The position numbers and the translations under genes are program-made. Under the pieces are notes generated by a model. That model made no database searches, was not told the origin of the DNA, and saw only the letters and a program-made list of their open reading frames with translations. Below are positions 54,532-61,900 of a DNA stretch of 64,000 nucleotides, piece after piece. Numbering within the stretch: the stretch's first letter is position 1; each line of letters begins with the position of its first letter. The DNA is from Mucilaginibacter_A sp050954285 (GTDB lineage: Bacteria > Bacteroidota > Bacteroidia > Sphingobacteriales > Sphingobacteriaceae), in the NCBI GenBank assembly GCA_050954285.1, contig JBPBPL010000016.1, forward strand, positions 62,001-126,000, given 5' to 3'.

Positions 54532-54935
54532 AAGATAAATTTTTGAGTAAATAATTGGTTAGGTAATGTTTGGTAGGTTTAAAGAATACGTTTATCAGCA
54601 AAAGTTTGATAAACCGGAAATTAAAACAGGTTAACTATGCCTCCTACATAGTACAATGCAACAATTGCCATGTAACCCTTTACAGGATCTGCCATTCAAG
54701 AAAGTTTTAAAAAAATAGGTTTAAAAAAAGTAGTTCTTCGAGTTCAAAAATATAAACTTTTTTAAAAGTAACAAATTATTTACGAACTATATTTAAAGTG
54801 CTGTAAATAAAAAACTTACTGAAAAAAGCTGTACTTAGTTAGGCTTATACATGCTATAATTGTAAAACATTTAGTTATCTATTTAAATCATTTCGCCATT
54901 GTTGTATTAGTTAACCACAATATTAAATTATCAAG
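54532..54935. other. 404-bp divergent control region of the SusC operon
   Basis: No gene seen. On the minus side it holds the SusC promoter (54745-54775) and a long leader with a stem-loop ACTATG / CATAGT (54634-54639 and 54647-54652) and TTTATCA / TGATAAA near 54592-54612. The long structured leader could be a site of RNA-level control. The promoter of the NIPSNAP gene on the plus side was not identified. No dispersed motif is present. Confidence 0.6.
54745..54775 (-). promoter_or_regulatory. Bacteroidota-type promoter of susC
   Basis: On the minus strand TTTG (54775-54772), 19-bp spacer, TATTTTTG (54752-54745), a perfect match to TTTG-N19-TAnnTTTG. Transcription would start near 54738. No ECF sigma/anti-sigma pair is adjacent. 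Confidence 0.7.
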
Positions 54936-55736
54936 ATGAACAGAAAATCCTTTATAAAAACAGCAGTTATTGCGGGTAGCGCAACTTCTGTAAATGCAGC
55001 GTTTGCGCATTCAGCAATTAAAAACAGCCTACAAAAACAGCATCAGGAATTTTATGAACTGCAGGTTTATACCCTCAAAAATCAGCAACAGCAAAAACTG
55101 GTAGAAGATTACCTGCAGCAGGCGGCTATCCCGGCGTTAAATAAATTAGGCAGCAAAACGGTTGGTGTTTTTACGGAATTGAAACCCGCTTCCGATCAAA
55201 CCAAAATATTTGTGTTGATTCCTTATGCTTCTTTGGATGCTTATCAAAAAGTGCATGATAACCTGATGAAAGATGCCAAATACATGCAGGCAGGTGCACC
55301 GTATTTGCAGGCACCAATTGCCGAACCTGCTTATGAAAGAATAGAAAGTTCTTTGCTACAGGCATTTACAACTACGCCACAATTGGTGGTTCCAGAAAAA
55401 AAGCAACGTTTTTTTGAACTTCGGAGGTATGAAAGCGGCAGCGAAGTGTTCGGCAAAAAAAAGATTGAAATGTTCAATGCGGGTGGTGAAACCAAAATTT
55501 TCAAGCAGCTGGGCTTCAACCCCGTATTTTTTGCAGAAACTTTAATAGGAGAGATGCGGCCGAATCTGACTTACATGATCACATTTGACAGTATGGAAGA
55601 TCATGATGCCAAATGGAAAGCCTTCGGCAGCAACCCGGATTGGAAAAGGCTCAGTTCTATGCCAGAATATCCGGATAAAATTGTGTCTCGTATCACTTCT
55701 ACCTTTCTCAATCCTACGGCTTATTCCCAAATTTAA
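54936..55736 (+). CDS. NIPSNAP family protein, exported
   Basis: A 266-residue protein with an N-terminal signal (NRKSFIKTAVIAGSATSVNAAFA; Tat-like but with RK in place of RR). It has two NIPSNAP (dimeric alpha/beta barrel) domains: FYELQVYTLKNQQQQKLVED onward and RFFELRRYESGSEVFGKKKI onward. Function in bacteria is unknown; fused pairs of this type are common in Bacteroidota beside sugar isomerases and Gfo/Idh genes. It is transcribed away from susC and followed by an isomerase paralogue. A motif copy (55741) starts 5 bp past its stop. Confidence 0.85.
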   Translation: MNRKSFIKTAVIAGSATSVNAAFAHSAIKNSLQKQHQEFYELQVYTLKNQQQQKLVEDYLQQAAIPALNKLGSKTVGVFTELKPASDQTKIFVLIPYASLDAYQKVHDNLMKDAKYMQAGAPYLQAPIAEPAYERIESSLLQAFTTTPQLVVPEKKQRFFELRRYESGSEVFGKKKIEMFNAGGETKIFKQLGFNPVFFAETLIGEMRPNLTYMITFDSMEDHDAKWKAFGSNPDWKRLSSMPEYPDKIVSRITSTFLNPTAYSQI

Positions 55737-55860
55737 TACTGATACTGTTTTTATCGGCATAAAAAGCATCAGTATTAAACGGTTTGCAATATGTCAGTTT
55801 AATTTTATATAATTGAAAAGCATTTCCCAATTGCTAACCAAACCTATTTAAACTAAAATT

Positions 55861-56745
55861 ATGACAACAAGACGTTCGTTCATCAAATCATCAGCAATTT
55901 ATTCTGCCGGGTTATTAGTAGTGCCTTCACTGCTTAATTATGATCATAAGTATATTGGCTTACAGCTATATACGGTTAGAGACGCTATGCAAAGTGATCC
56001 TGCTGCTACCTTGGCACGGGTATCAAAATTAGGTTACAACTCTGTTGAAGGTGCCACTTATACCGGTACGCAAAAGTTTTATGGTATGGAAGCTGCCGAA
56101 TTTTCGCGCTTGTTGAAACAAAACGGATTGGTTATGCCAAGCAGCCATTACCGTTTGGGCGACGAGAAAATGAACGGCGAAATGCCGAAAGGTACCATTA
56201 TGCAGGATTGGGGCAAAGCAGTAGATGATGCCGCTGCTGTTGGCATCAAATACATGGTTTGTGCTTATTTATCGGAAGCGGAGCGTGGCGGAACGGATCG
56301 GTACAAGCACATTGCCGAGCAGTTTAACAAAGCTGGCGAAATCTGCAAAAAATCCGGAATCCAGCTTTGCTACCACAACCACGATTTTGAATTTAAAAAG
56401 GAAGACGGCAAATTTATGTACGAGGTTTTGTTGGAAAACACGGACAAAAATCTGGTAAAAATGGAAATGGATTTATACTGGGTAAACAAAGCAGGGCAGG
56501 ACCCAATTGCTTTGATCAACGAACATCCTGGCCGTTTCCCACTGTGGCATGTAAAAGATATGGACAAAACGCCGGAACATTCTTTTACTGAAGTAGGCAA
56601 TGGTTCGATTGATTTCAAAAAAATATTTAAATATGCAGATAAAGCCGGTTTAAAATACTTTTTTGTAGAGCAGGACAAAACGCCCGGCGATCCTTTCAAC
56701 AGTATCACACAAAGTATTTCTTATATCAAAAAAAACCTGGTTTAG
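55861..56745 (+). CDS. TIM-barrel sugar isomerase/epimerase, exported paralogue
   Basis: A 294-residue protein with a Tat signal (TTRRSFIKSSA). IGLQLYTVRD, LCYHNHDFEF, MEMDLYWVNKAG, LWHVKDMDK, GNGSIDFKKIF and FVEQDK follow the same order as in the protein at 40374, and the two are clear paralogues (for example AGQDPIALINEHPGRFPLWHVKDMD versus SGHDPIQLIDQHPGRFHMWHIKDMD in shorter blocks). It ends with a strong terminator at 56771. It probably acts on the same class of keto sugar in the periplasm. Confidence 0.83.
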   Translation: MTTRRSFIKSSAIYSAGLLVVPSLLNYDHKYIGLQLYTVRDAMQSDPAATLARVSKLGYNSVEGATYTGTQKFYGMEAAEFSRLLKQNGLVMPSSHYRLGDEKMNGEMPKGTIMQDWGKAVDDAAAVGIKYMVCAYLSEAERGGTDRYKHIAEQFNKAGEICKKSGIQLCYHNHDFEFKKEDGKFMYEVLLENTDKNLVKMEMDLYWVNKAGQDPIALINEHPGRFPLWHVKDMDKTPEHSFTEVGNGSIDFKKIFKYADKAGLKYFFVEQDKTPGDPFNSITQSISYIKKNLV

Positions 56746-56770
56746 TCCAATCGTTTCTTAAAATTAACTG

Positions 56771-56817
56771 ATGGTGCCCTGCTATGAAAATGTATTAGCA
56801 TGGCACCATTTTTTTAT
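56771..56817 (+). terminator. Terminator of the isomerase gene, abutting the next start
   Basis: ATGGTGCC (56771-56778) pairs with GGCACCAT (56802-56809), extended inward by TGCTA / TAGCA across one mismatch, followed by TTTTTTT. The T run ends at a motif copy (56819-56832) that overlaps the ATG of the next gene (56831). Confidence 0.8.
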
Positions 56818-56830
56818 CGATAAAAACAGT

Positions 56831-58348
56831 ATGAAAACAAAATCTTTATTTACAACACCTTTGCTTATCCTGGCCTCGCTTTGGTACGGCTCCGTTTCGG
56901 CACAAAAAATCGGCATTTTTGATGGTCAAACCGATGTTGGCAACAACGTAAAAACTGGTGCTGCCACTTTCATCCCACAAATGCAGCAATATGTAATTTC
57001 GGGTGCCGGAACTAATATATGGGCTGACCATGATGAGTTTCATTTTGTGTGGAAGAAAATGAAAGGCGATTTTATCTTATACACCAAAGCCGAATTTGTA
57101 GGTTGGAACGGGGTGGAAGAGCATCGGAAAGTTGGCTGGATGGTGCGCAAAAGTTTGGATGGCAATTCACCACAAATTAATGCGGTTGAACATGGCGATG
57201 GCTTAACGTCGTTGCAATTCCGGAAAACAGCAGGCGCAACTACAGAAGAAATCAAATCTAAAATTAATCATGCCAACATCATTCAGCTGGAAAGAAAAGG
57301 CAATACTTACACCATGCGCGTGGCCAAATATGGCGAACCTTTTGTAACCGAAGAAACCACCATGGATTTAGGCGATGACGTTTACGTAGGTTTATTTGTG
57401 GGTTCGCATAACCCGGATGTTGCCGAAACAGGCGTTTTCAGAGATGTGCGCATTACTGTTCCTTTTCCGGGTGTTGCAGATCAATCAACCCAAATGACGC
57501 TGGGCAGCAACCTGGAACTGCTGGAAGTGGCCACCGGAAACCGGGAAGTTATTTATACAGTTCCAAATTCTATCCAAGCTCCAAACTGGACTAAAGATGG
57601 TAAAAGCCTGATTTACAACGATAGCAAAGGTTTGCTTTACAATTTTAATCTGGCCAGCCGCCAACCAACCCTGCTGAATACAGGCGAAGTAAAAGCCAAC
57701 AACAACGATCATGTGCTTTCTTTTGATGGTAAAATGATAGGTTTGAGCAGCTGGGTAAAAGAACTGGGCGGTTCTATTGTTTATACAATGCCCGTAACTG
57801 GCGGGACACCAAAACAGATCACACCGAAAGGTCCTTCCTACACGCACGGCTGGTCTCCGGATGGAAAAAGTCTGGTTTTTTGCGGAGACCGGGACGGCGA
57901 GTTTGATGTGTATAAAGTTCCGGCTGCGGGCGGAAAAGAAATCCGCTTAACTACAGCAAAAGGTTTGGATGATGGCCCGGAATATACGCCTGATGGAAAA
58001 TATATTTATTTTAATTCGGTACGCTCCGGATTAATGCAAATCTGGCGCATGAAGCCTGATGGCAGCGAGCAGGAACAGGTAACCAAAGACGACTTTGACA
58101 ACTGGTTTGCACATATTTCTCCGGACGGCAAATCGATGGTTTTTTTATCTTTTTTGAAAACAGAGGTAGAACCAGGTATTCATCCGCCCTATAAACATAT
58201 ATATATCAGAATGTTGCCTATCAGCGGGCAGGGAGCACCAAAAGTGCTGGCTTACGTTTATGGCGGACAAGGTTCTATCAACACACCTTCCTGGTCTCCG
58301 GATAGTAAGCATATTGCTTTCATCAGCAATAGCGATATGAGCAAGTAA
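56831..58348 (+). CDS. Exported concanavalin-like plus PD40/TolB propeller protein
   Basis: A 505-residue protein with signal MKTKSLFTTPLLILASLWYGSVSAQ. I use ATG 56831; the longer frame to 56771 lies in a terminator. Residues 25-190 look like a concanavalin-like domain (FHFVWKKMKGDFILYTKAEF, VGWMVRKSLDGNSPQ, YVGLFVGSHNPD). Residues 215-505 have WD40-like PD40 repeats (WTKDGKSLIYND, SPDGKSLVFCGDRDGEFDVY, TPDGKYIYFNSVRSG, SPDSKHIAFIS). Similar proteins accompany sugar-oxidation genes in Bacteroidota. It may bind sugars; no catalytic site is evident. Confidence 0.78.
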   Translation: MKTKSLFTTPLLILASLWYGSVSAQKIGIFDGQTDVGNNVKTGAATFIPQMQQYVISGAGTNIWADHDEFHFVWKKMKGDFILYTKAEFVGWNGVEEHRKVGWMVRKSLDGNSPQINAVEHGDGLTSLQFRKTAGATTEEIKSKINHANIIQLERKGNTYTMRVAKYGEPFVTEETTMDLGDDVYVGLFVGSHNPDVAETGVFRDVRITVPFPGVADQSTQMTLGSNLELLEVATGNREVIYTVPNSIQAPNWTKDGKSLIYNDSKGLLYNFNLASRQPTLLNTGEVKANNNDHVLSFDGKMIGLSSWVKELGGSIVYTMPVTGGTPKQITPKGPSYTHGWSPDGKSLVFCGDRDGEFDVYKVPAAGGKEIRLTTAKGLDDGPEYTPDGKYIYFNSVRSGLMQIWRMKPDGSEQEQVTKDDFDNWFAHISPDGKSMVFLSFLKTEVEPGIHPPYKHIYIRMLPISGQGAPKVLAYVYGGQGSINTPSWSPDSKHIAFISNSDMSK

Positions 58349-58373
58349 TTTATACCGGTAAAAACAGCATTAT

Positions 58374-58406
58374 CCAAAAGCCAGCTAAATTTTAGCTGGC
58401 TTTTGG
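58374..58406. terminator. Bidirectional terminator between convergent genes
   Basis: CCAAAAGCCAGCTAAA (58374-58389) and TTTAGCTGGCTTTTGG (58391-58406) form a long, perfect hairpin; the middle A/T bases make the loop. It separates the PD40 gene from the convergent DUF1080 gene and can serve both. Confidence 0.8.
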
Positions 58407-58410
58407 CTTT

Positions 58411-59256
58411 CTATTGAAAAAGAGCGGAAGGGATAACTTTAATAGGTTGTATTTTCAGGTCTTTATAAAAAATTTCTGCTCCTTCGGATTGGATTTGCAG
58501 CTTTCCTTTTTTAAGCGGCAACTCCGAACCGTTTTCCTGCTGGCGCGAATCCACTAAAACCATCATTACTTTTCCGTTTATCATGTGGATGCTGGTATCG
58601 CCGTGGCAATATAGATCCAGCGTGTTCCATTCGCCGTTAGGTTTTTCGGCATCCATTTGTTTCAGGCAATGGCGCCCGGTTTTGCTGGTGGCACTAAAAG
58701 TTGTAAGTTCACCATTTGGGTTATAAACAAAAGTGCTGTCGTTTTTCCGGATAACTTTTACAGATTCTGTTCCGCCGGCAACGCCCCAGTAATCGCCGCA
58801 GTTGCCTTCTTCAATCTGAAATTCCTGCGACCGCATCCAGGCACCATAATCAGCACCATTCGGCCCAACGGCAAAGTAGAGCAGGCCGCTGTCTTTTTTC
58901 TTGTTCTTTTTTTGCCCCCAGCTTAAATTTCCCCATTTAAATTGCAGCTGGAAATGAAAGTTTTCATATTCTTTTTGGGTAGAAATACCGCCCCAGTTTT
59001 CTCCGGAAATCCGGATTACTTTTTCTCCCTGCTGATCAATAACCGTAAAAACATGTTTTGGATCACGGTTCAATCCAACCGCAATATTGGTTACAGGTTT
59101 ACCGGCAGCATCCAGATCCGGGCCGATATACGTATCCCAGCCCTGCAAATTTTTGCCGTTAAAAAGAGTAGTCCAGTTATTTTCTTTTGAAATAAGGCTG
59201 AAACCTGCACAAAAAATTAAAGGCAGTAAAAGAAGTATCCGGTTATTTTTTTTCAT
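58411..59256 (-). CDS. DUF1080 (3-keto-disaccharide hydrolase family) protein, second copy
   Basis: A 281-residue secreted protein with signal NRILLLLPLIFCAGFSLIS. WTTLFNGKNLQGWDTYIGP starts the fold; FHFQLQFKWG, DSGLLYFAVGPNGADYGAWM, QEFQIEEGNCGDYWG and WNTLDLYCHGDTSIHMINGK are DUF1080 blocks of the longer subtype, different from the copy at 41286. It probably cleaves oxidised glycosides. A motif copy (59225) is in the first codons of the signal. It is alone on the minus strand in this part of the locus. Confidence 0.86.
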   Translation of the reverse strand: MKKNNRILLLLPLIFCAGFSLISKENNWTTLFNGKNLQGWDTYIGPDLDAAGKPVTNIAVGLNRDPKHVFTVIDQQGEKVIRISGENWGGISTQKEYENFHFQLQFKWGNLSWGQKKNKKKDSGLLYFAVGPNGADYGAWMRSQEFQIEEGNCGDYWGVAGGTESVKVIRKNDSTFVYNPNGELTTFSATSKTGRHCLKQMDAEKPNGEWNTLDLYCHGDTSIHMINGKVMMVLVDSRQQENGSELPLKKGKLQIQSEGAEIFYKDLKIQPIKVIPSALFQ

Positions 59257-59483
59257 AAAATTTAATTTTTAATAATTTAGAATGGCTTGTTTTCTAATCA
59301 AAGCGAAATTTAAAGTATTTAACAGGAAACCTTGGATTTAACTTGAGTTACATTATATTTAATAACAAAAACTATCAAATTACTTATTATCTTGTACAAA
59401 TTTCGGTTTACAATCTTACAAGCTTGTAGCATCAATTATAACATTTTGTCCATTTCATTCCAACATAATAAATTAATAACTTC

Positions 59484-60137
59484 ATGATCAAGGTTTTACT
59501 TGCGGAAGATCACAACGTGGTTCGTAATGGCATCAAATCTCTTTTAGAAAAAGAAACTAAATTTGAGGTTGTTGGCGAGGCTACAAATGGCCAGCAAGCA
59601 TTAAACCTGCTAACCAAAGGGCTGAAGGTAGATATAATTTTAGCTGATTTGAATATGCCCGAAGTTAGCGGCATTGAGATAGCAACTGAAGTGAAAGACA
59701 AATATCCTACGGTAAAAGTGATTATTCTTTCTATGCTTGATCATGAAAAGTATATTTTAGAAGCTTTTAAACAAGGAGCCAGCGCTTATATCCTGAAAAA
59801 TGTAACCGCTGATGAACTGATTTTTGCAATAAAGCATGTGTGCAATAATAATGAAAGATACATTTGCAGCGAGCTTGCCTTGCGGCTGCTGGATAAGCTT
59901 TTGCAGAAGCCTGAAACCGTAACTGCTACAGAAACACCAGCAATAGAACTGTCCAGACGTGAGGTAGAAGTATTGATTTTGATTGCAGAAGGATTTACTA
60001 ACCAGGAAATTGCTGATAAATTATTTACCAGCAAGCGTACCGTGGAAGGCCACCGCCAAAATTTAATCGATAAAACAAGTACCAGAAATACCGCCGCCCT
60101 GATTCGTTACGCAATCGTATCGGGTTTAATTAACTGA
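59484..60137 (+). CDS. NarL/FixJ-type response regulator (orphan)
   Basis: A 217-residue protein. The receiver domain has acidic D9/E8 (LAEDHN), phosphoacceptor D55 (ILADLNMP), S/T and K105-type residues (AYILKNVTADEL). The LuxR-type HTH is at about 150-212 (LSRREVEVLILIAEGFTNQEIA, SKRTVEGHRQNLIDK). No histidine kinase gene lies beside it. Its divergent neighbour is the DUF1080 gene, so a role in the sugar locus is possible but not shown. Confidence 0.9.
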   Translation: MIKVLLAEDHNVVRNGIKSLLEKETKFEVVGEATNGQQALNLLTKGLKVDIILADLNMPEVSGIEIATEVKDKYPTVKVIILSMLDHEKYILEAFKQGASAYILKNVTADELIFAIKHVCNNNERYICSELALRLLDKLLQKPETVTATETPAIELSRREVEVLILIAEGFTNQEIADKLFTSKRTVEGHRQNLIDKTSTRNTAALIRYAIVSGLIN

Positions 60138-60538
60138 CAGGCATTTTCGTTTCTATTTATTTCTGCTGATTTCTCCTGCCAAAGTATTCGTGTTTAATTG
60201 ACCCAAACTTTTAAAATTAAGAGCTTGTTTAAGCATTGCTCTTTTTTGCATACTTCTTTTATCACCAAATTTTTTAAATTTCAGATGGTTTTATTCAAGC
60301 CATCCATTATAAAACAAAATTTACTGCGATAAAAGAAGCATTGTAAATTTAACAACCGGATTTTAAACAAATTCTAAGTTTTGGTTTGTTTCCGTATCTT
60401 ATATTTCCGATCAATTAGTTTTTTGGCTGATTATGTCCACAACTCGCCGGATTCAAAATTTATAATCACGTATTAGTTCGTTGTAAACACAGTATTTGTA
60501 CTGATAGAAAGAGAAATTCTTATCTGGACATTTACAAT
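60138..60538. other. 401-bp spacer with a facing motif pair
   Basis: No gene supported. It contains motif copies at 60250 and 60328 in facing orientation (ATACTTCTTTTATC and GATAAAAGAAGCAT, outer span 92 bp). The sequence between them differs from that between the other pairs. I saw no clear promoter for the next gene. Confidence 0.55.
60250..60341. repeat. Facing motif pair, 92 bp
   Basis: ATACTTCTTTTATC (60250-60263) faces GATAAAAGAAGCAT (60328-60341) in the spacer between the two response-regulator transcription units. Confidence 0.6.
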
Positions 60539-60841
60539 ATGTCAATCAGGAAAAATATGAAAACGAAACTGACCCCACGTTTATTAGGTTTTTTGATCAA
60601 AAAAGGATACAAATACTTTTTATCGCAAACTACTTGTATCGATCAGGAGGGTGCATATGTCGGTATCATGTTAAAACCGGTAAAAAAGCATCCTTTACTT
60701 CAAAAATTGCCAAAACCTTTTAGTTCTTATTACAGCATTATTCAGGAACCTGTGCAAATGGCTTGGGGCCTGCACAACACAAGTATTGTGGTTGATCTCG
60801 GAATACGGGATGCGGAAAAATTTGAAGGTACTGTAAAATAA
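60539..60841 (+). CDS. Small protein, function unknown
   Basis: A 100-residue basic protein (94 if the in-frame ATG at 60557 is used). LLGFLIKKGYKYFLSQTTCIDQ and a C-terminal ALG-type strand (HNTSIVVDLGIRDAEKFEGTV) suggest a small alpha/beta fold. No family is recognised. It is 14 bp upstream of a receiver-only response regulator and likely co-transcribed with it, which may make it an output or adaptor protein; this is inference. Confidence 0.55.
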   Translation: MSIRKNMKTKLTPRLLGFLIKKGYKYFLSQTTCIDQEGAYVGIMLKPVKKHPLLQKLPKPFSSYYSIIQEPVQMAWGLHNTSIVVDLGIRDAEKFEGTVK

Positions 60842-60855
60842 TAAAACAAAAAGGC

Positions 60856-61257
60856 ATGGGAAAGAGCATATTAATCTTGGACAATGATCCAAGTATTTTG
60901 GAGGTGATGGAAGAAGCTTTAAGTTATGAAGGGTTTTGCGTAAATACTTTTAAAGAAACGGAGGATATTATATCCTTGGTTACCAAGTTTAAACCGGATC
61001 TGGTAATTACAGATTACATTTTAAACGGTATCAATGGCGGTGAACTCTGCAAAAAAATAAAAAATACTTCATCAACTTGCCACCTTCCGGTTATTATTAT
61101 TTCGGCTTATTCTAAAGTGCTGCAATCGTTAGGTTATTATGGTTGCAATGCCTACGTAGCCAAACCTTTTGATCTGACCGAGATGATAGACCTGATCAAA
61201 AACCTGGTTGAAACACAATTTAAAATGCGTATTAATACCCCAATAATTGAGTATTAA
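60856..61257 (+). CDS. Single-domain response regulator
   Basis: A 133-residue CheY-like receiver with no output domain. LILDNDPSI (acidic pair), D53 (LVITDYILNG), IISAYS (Thr/Ser switch) and AKPFDL (Lys) are all in place. It must act by protein contact. No kinase is next to it; the small unknown protein at 60539 is the upstream neighbour. Confidence 0.88.
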   Translation: MGKSILILDNDPSILEVMEEALSYEGFCVNTFKETEDIISLVTKFKPDLVITDYILNGINGGELCKKIKNTSSTCHLPVIIISAYSKVLQSLGYYGCNAYVAKPFDLTEMIDLIKNLVETQFKMRINTPIIEY

Positions 61258-61337
61258 TACACTATTTAGGGTTAAATATTGGCTCTACCTTACCAGCAAG
61301 AAAATACAAGTTAATATAAAATTAAATCCGCAAAGCT

Positions 61338-61694
61338 ATGTTTACAAATTCAGGTATCAATAAAGTATTTCTTGTTGGCAATATCGGCAAAGATCCAAGA
61401 CTACATAATTTCCAGGATCAGCAAGAGGTTTTATGTTTCCCGTTAATCACCAATGAAATCATTAAAAAAAATGGTGAAGATTTTGAATTAACAGAATGGC
61501 ATAACGTAAAAATACCGAAAGCAGTTGCTGTCATCAATACGCAAGAGTTAAAAAAAGGTGATTTACTTTATATAGAAGGCAAAATACAAACAAGAAGTTT
61601 TTATGATGAGGAACAAGTAAAAAAGTATAAACTTGAAATTATTGCAGTCAAATTTCAGGTGTTAAGTACTATTCCCGCTTTGCAAAAAGTTTGA
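61338..61694 (+). CDS. ssb: Short single-stranded DNA-binding protein
   Basis: A 118-residue OB-fold SSB. NKVFLVGNIGKDPRLHNF, VLCFPLITNE, TEWHNVKIPKAVA and GDLLYIEGKIQTRSFYD are the family motifs. It stops after the OB fold and lacks the acidic DDDIPF-type tip that recruits repair proteins, so it looks like a paralogue rather than the main replicative SSB. Such short forms are often linked to natural transformation or mobile DNA. It has its own terminators at 61716 and 61763. Confidence 0.85.
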   Translation: MFTNSGINKVFLVGNIGKDPRLHNFQDQQEVLCFPLITNEIIKKNGEDFELTEWHNVKIPKAVAVINTQELKKGDLLYIEGKIQTRSFYDEEQVKKYKLEIIAVKFQVLSTIPALQKV

Positions 61695-61715
61695 TAAGTT
61701 GAGTTGATTGGGTTC

Positions 61716-61745
61716 TGGCTAACGGGAAACCGTTAGCCATTATTC
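61716..61745 (+). terminator. Hairpin downstream of ssb
   Basis: TGGCTAACGG / CCGTTAGCCA (61716-61725 and 61730-61739) with a GAAA-type loop, then TTATTCTATTTTT. The stem is strong and the T run interrupted. Confidence 0.7.
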
Positions 61746-61762
61746 TATTTTTCATTAAAAAC

Positions 61763-61795
61763 AACGCTGTTAATTCAATTTAACGGCGTTTTTTG
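61763..61795 (+). terminator. Second hairpin downstream of ssb
   Basis: AACGCTGTTAA / TTAACGGCGTT (one G-T pair) with a 6-base loop and a TTTTTT run. Its stem is nearly the same as that of the hairpin at 63806-63832. Confidence 0.75.
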
Positions 61796-61900
61796 TTAAT
61801 AAAGATTGTTAACATAATTGAGGGCAGTAAGTATTCAATTTTGTCTTAATTTTTAGCTTTGTCCCAAGAGAAAATCCTGGGGTTTATTTAAATGCAATGA

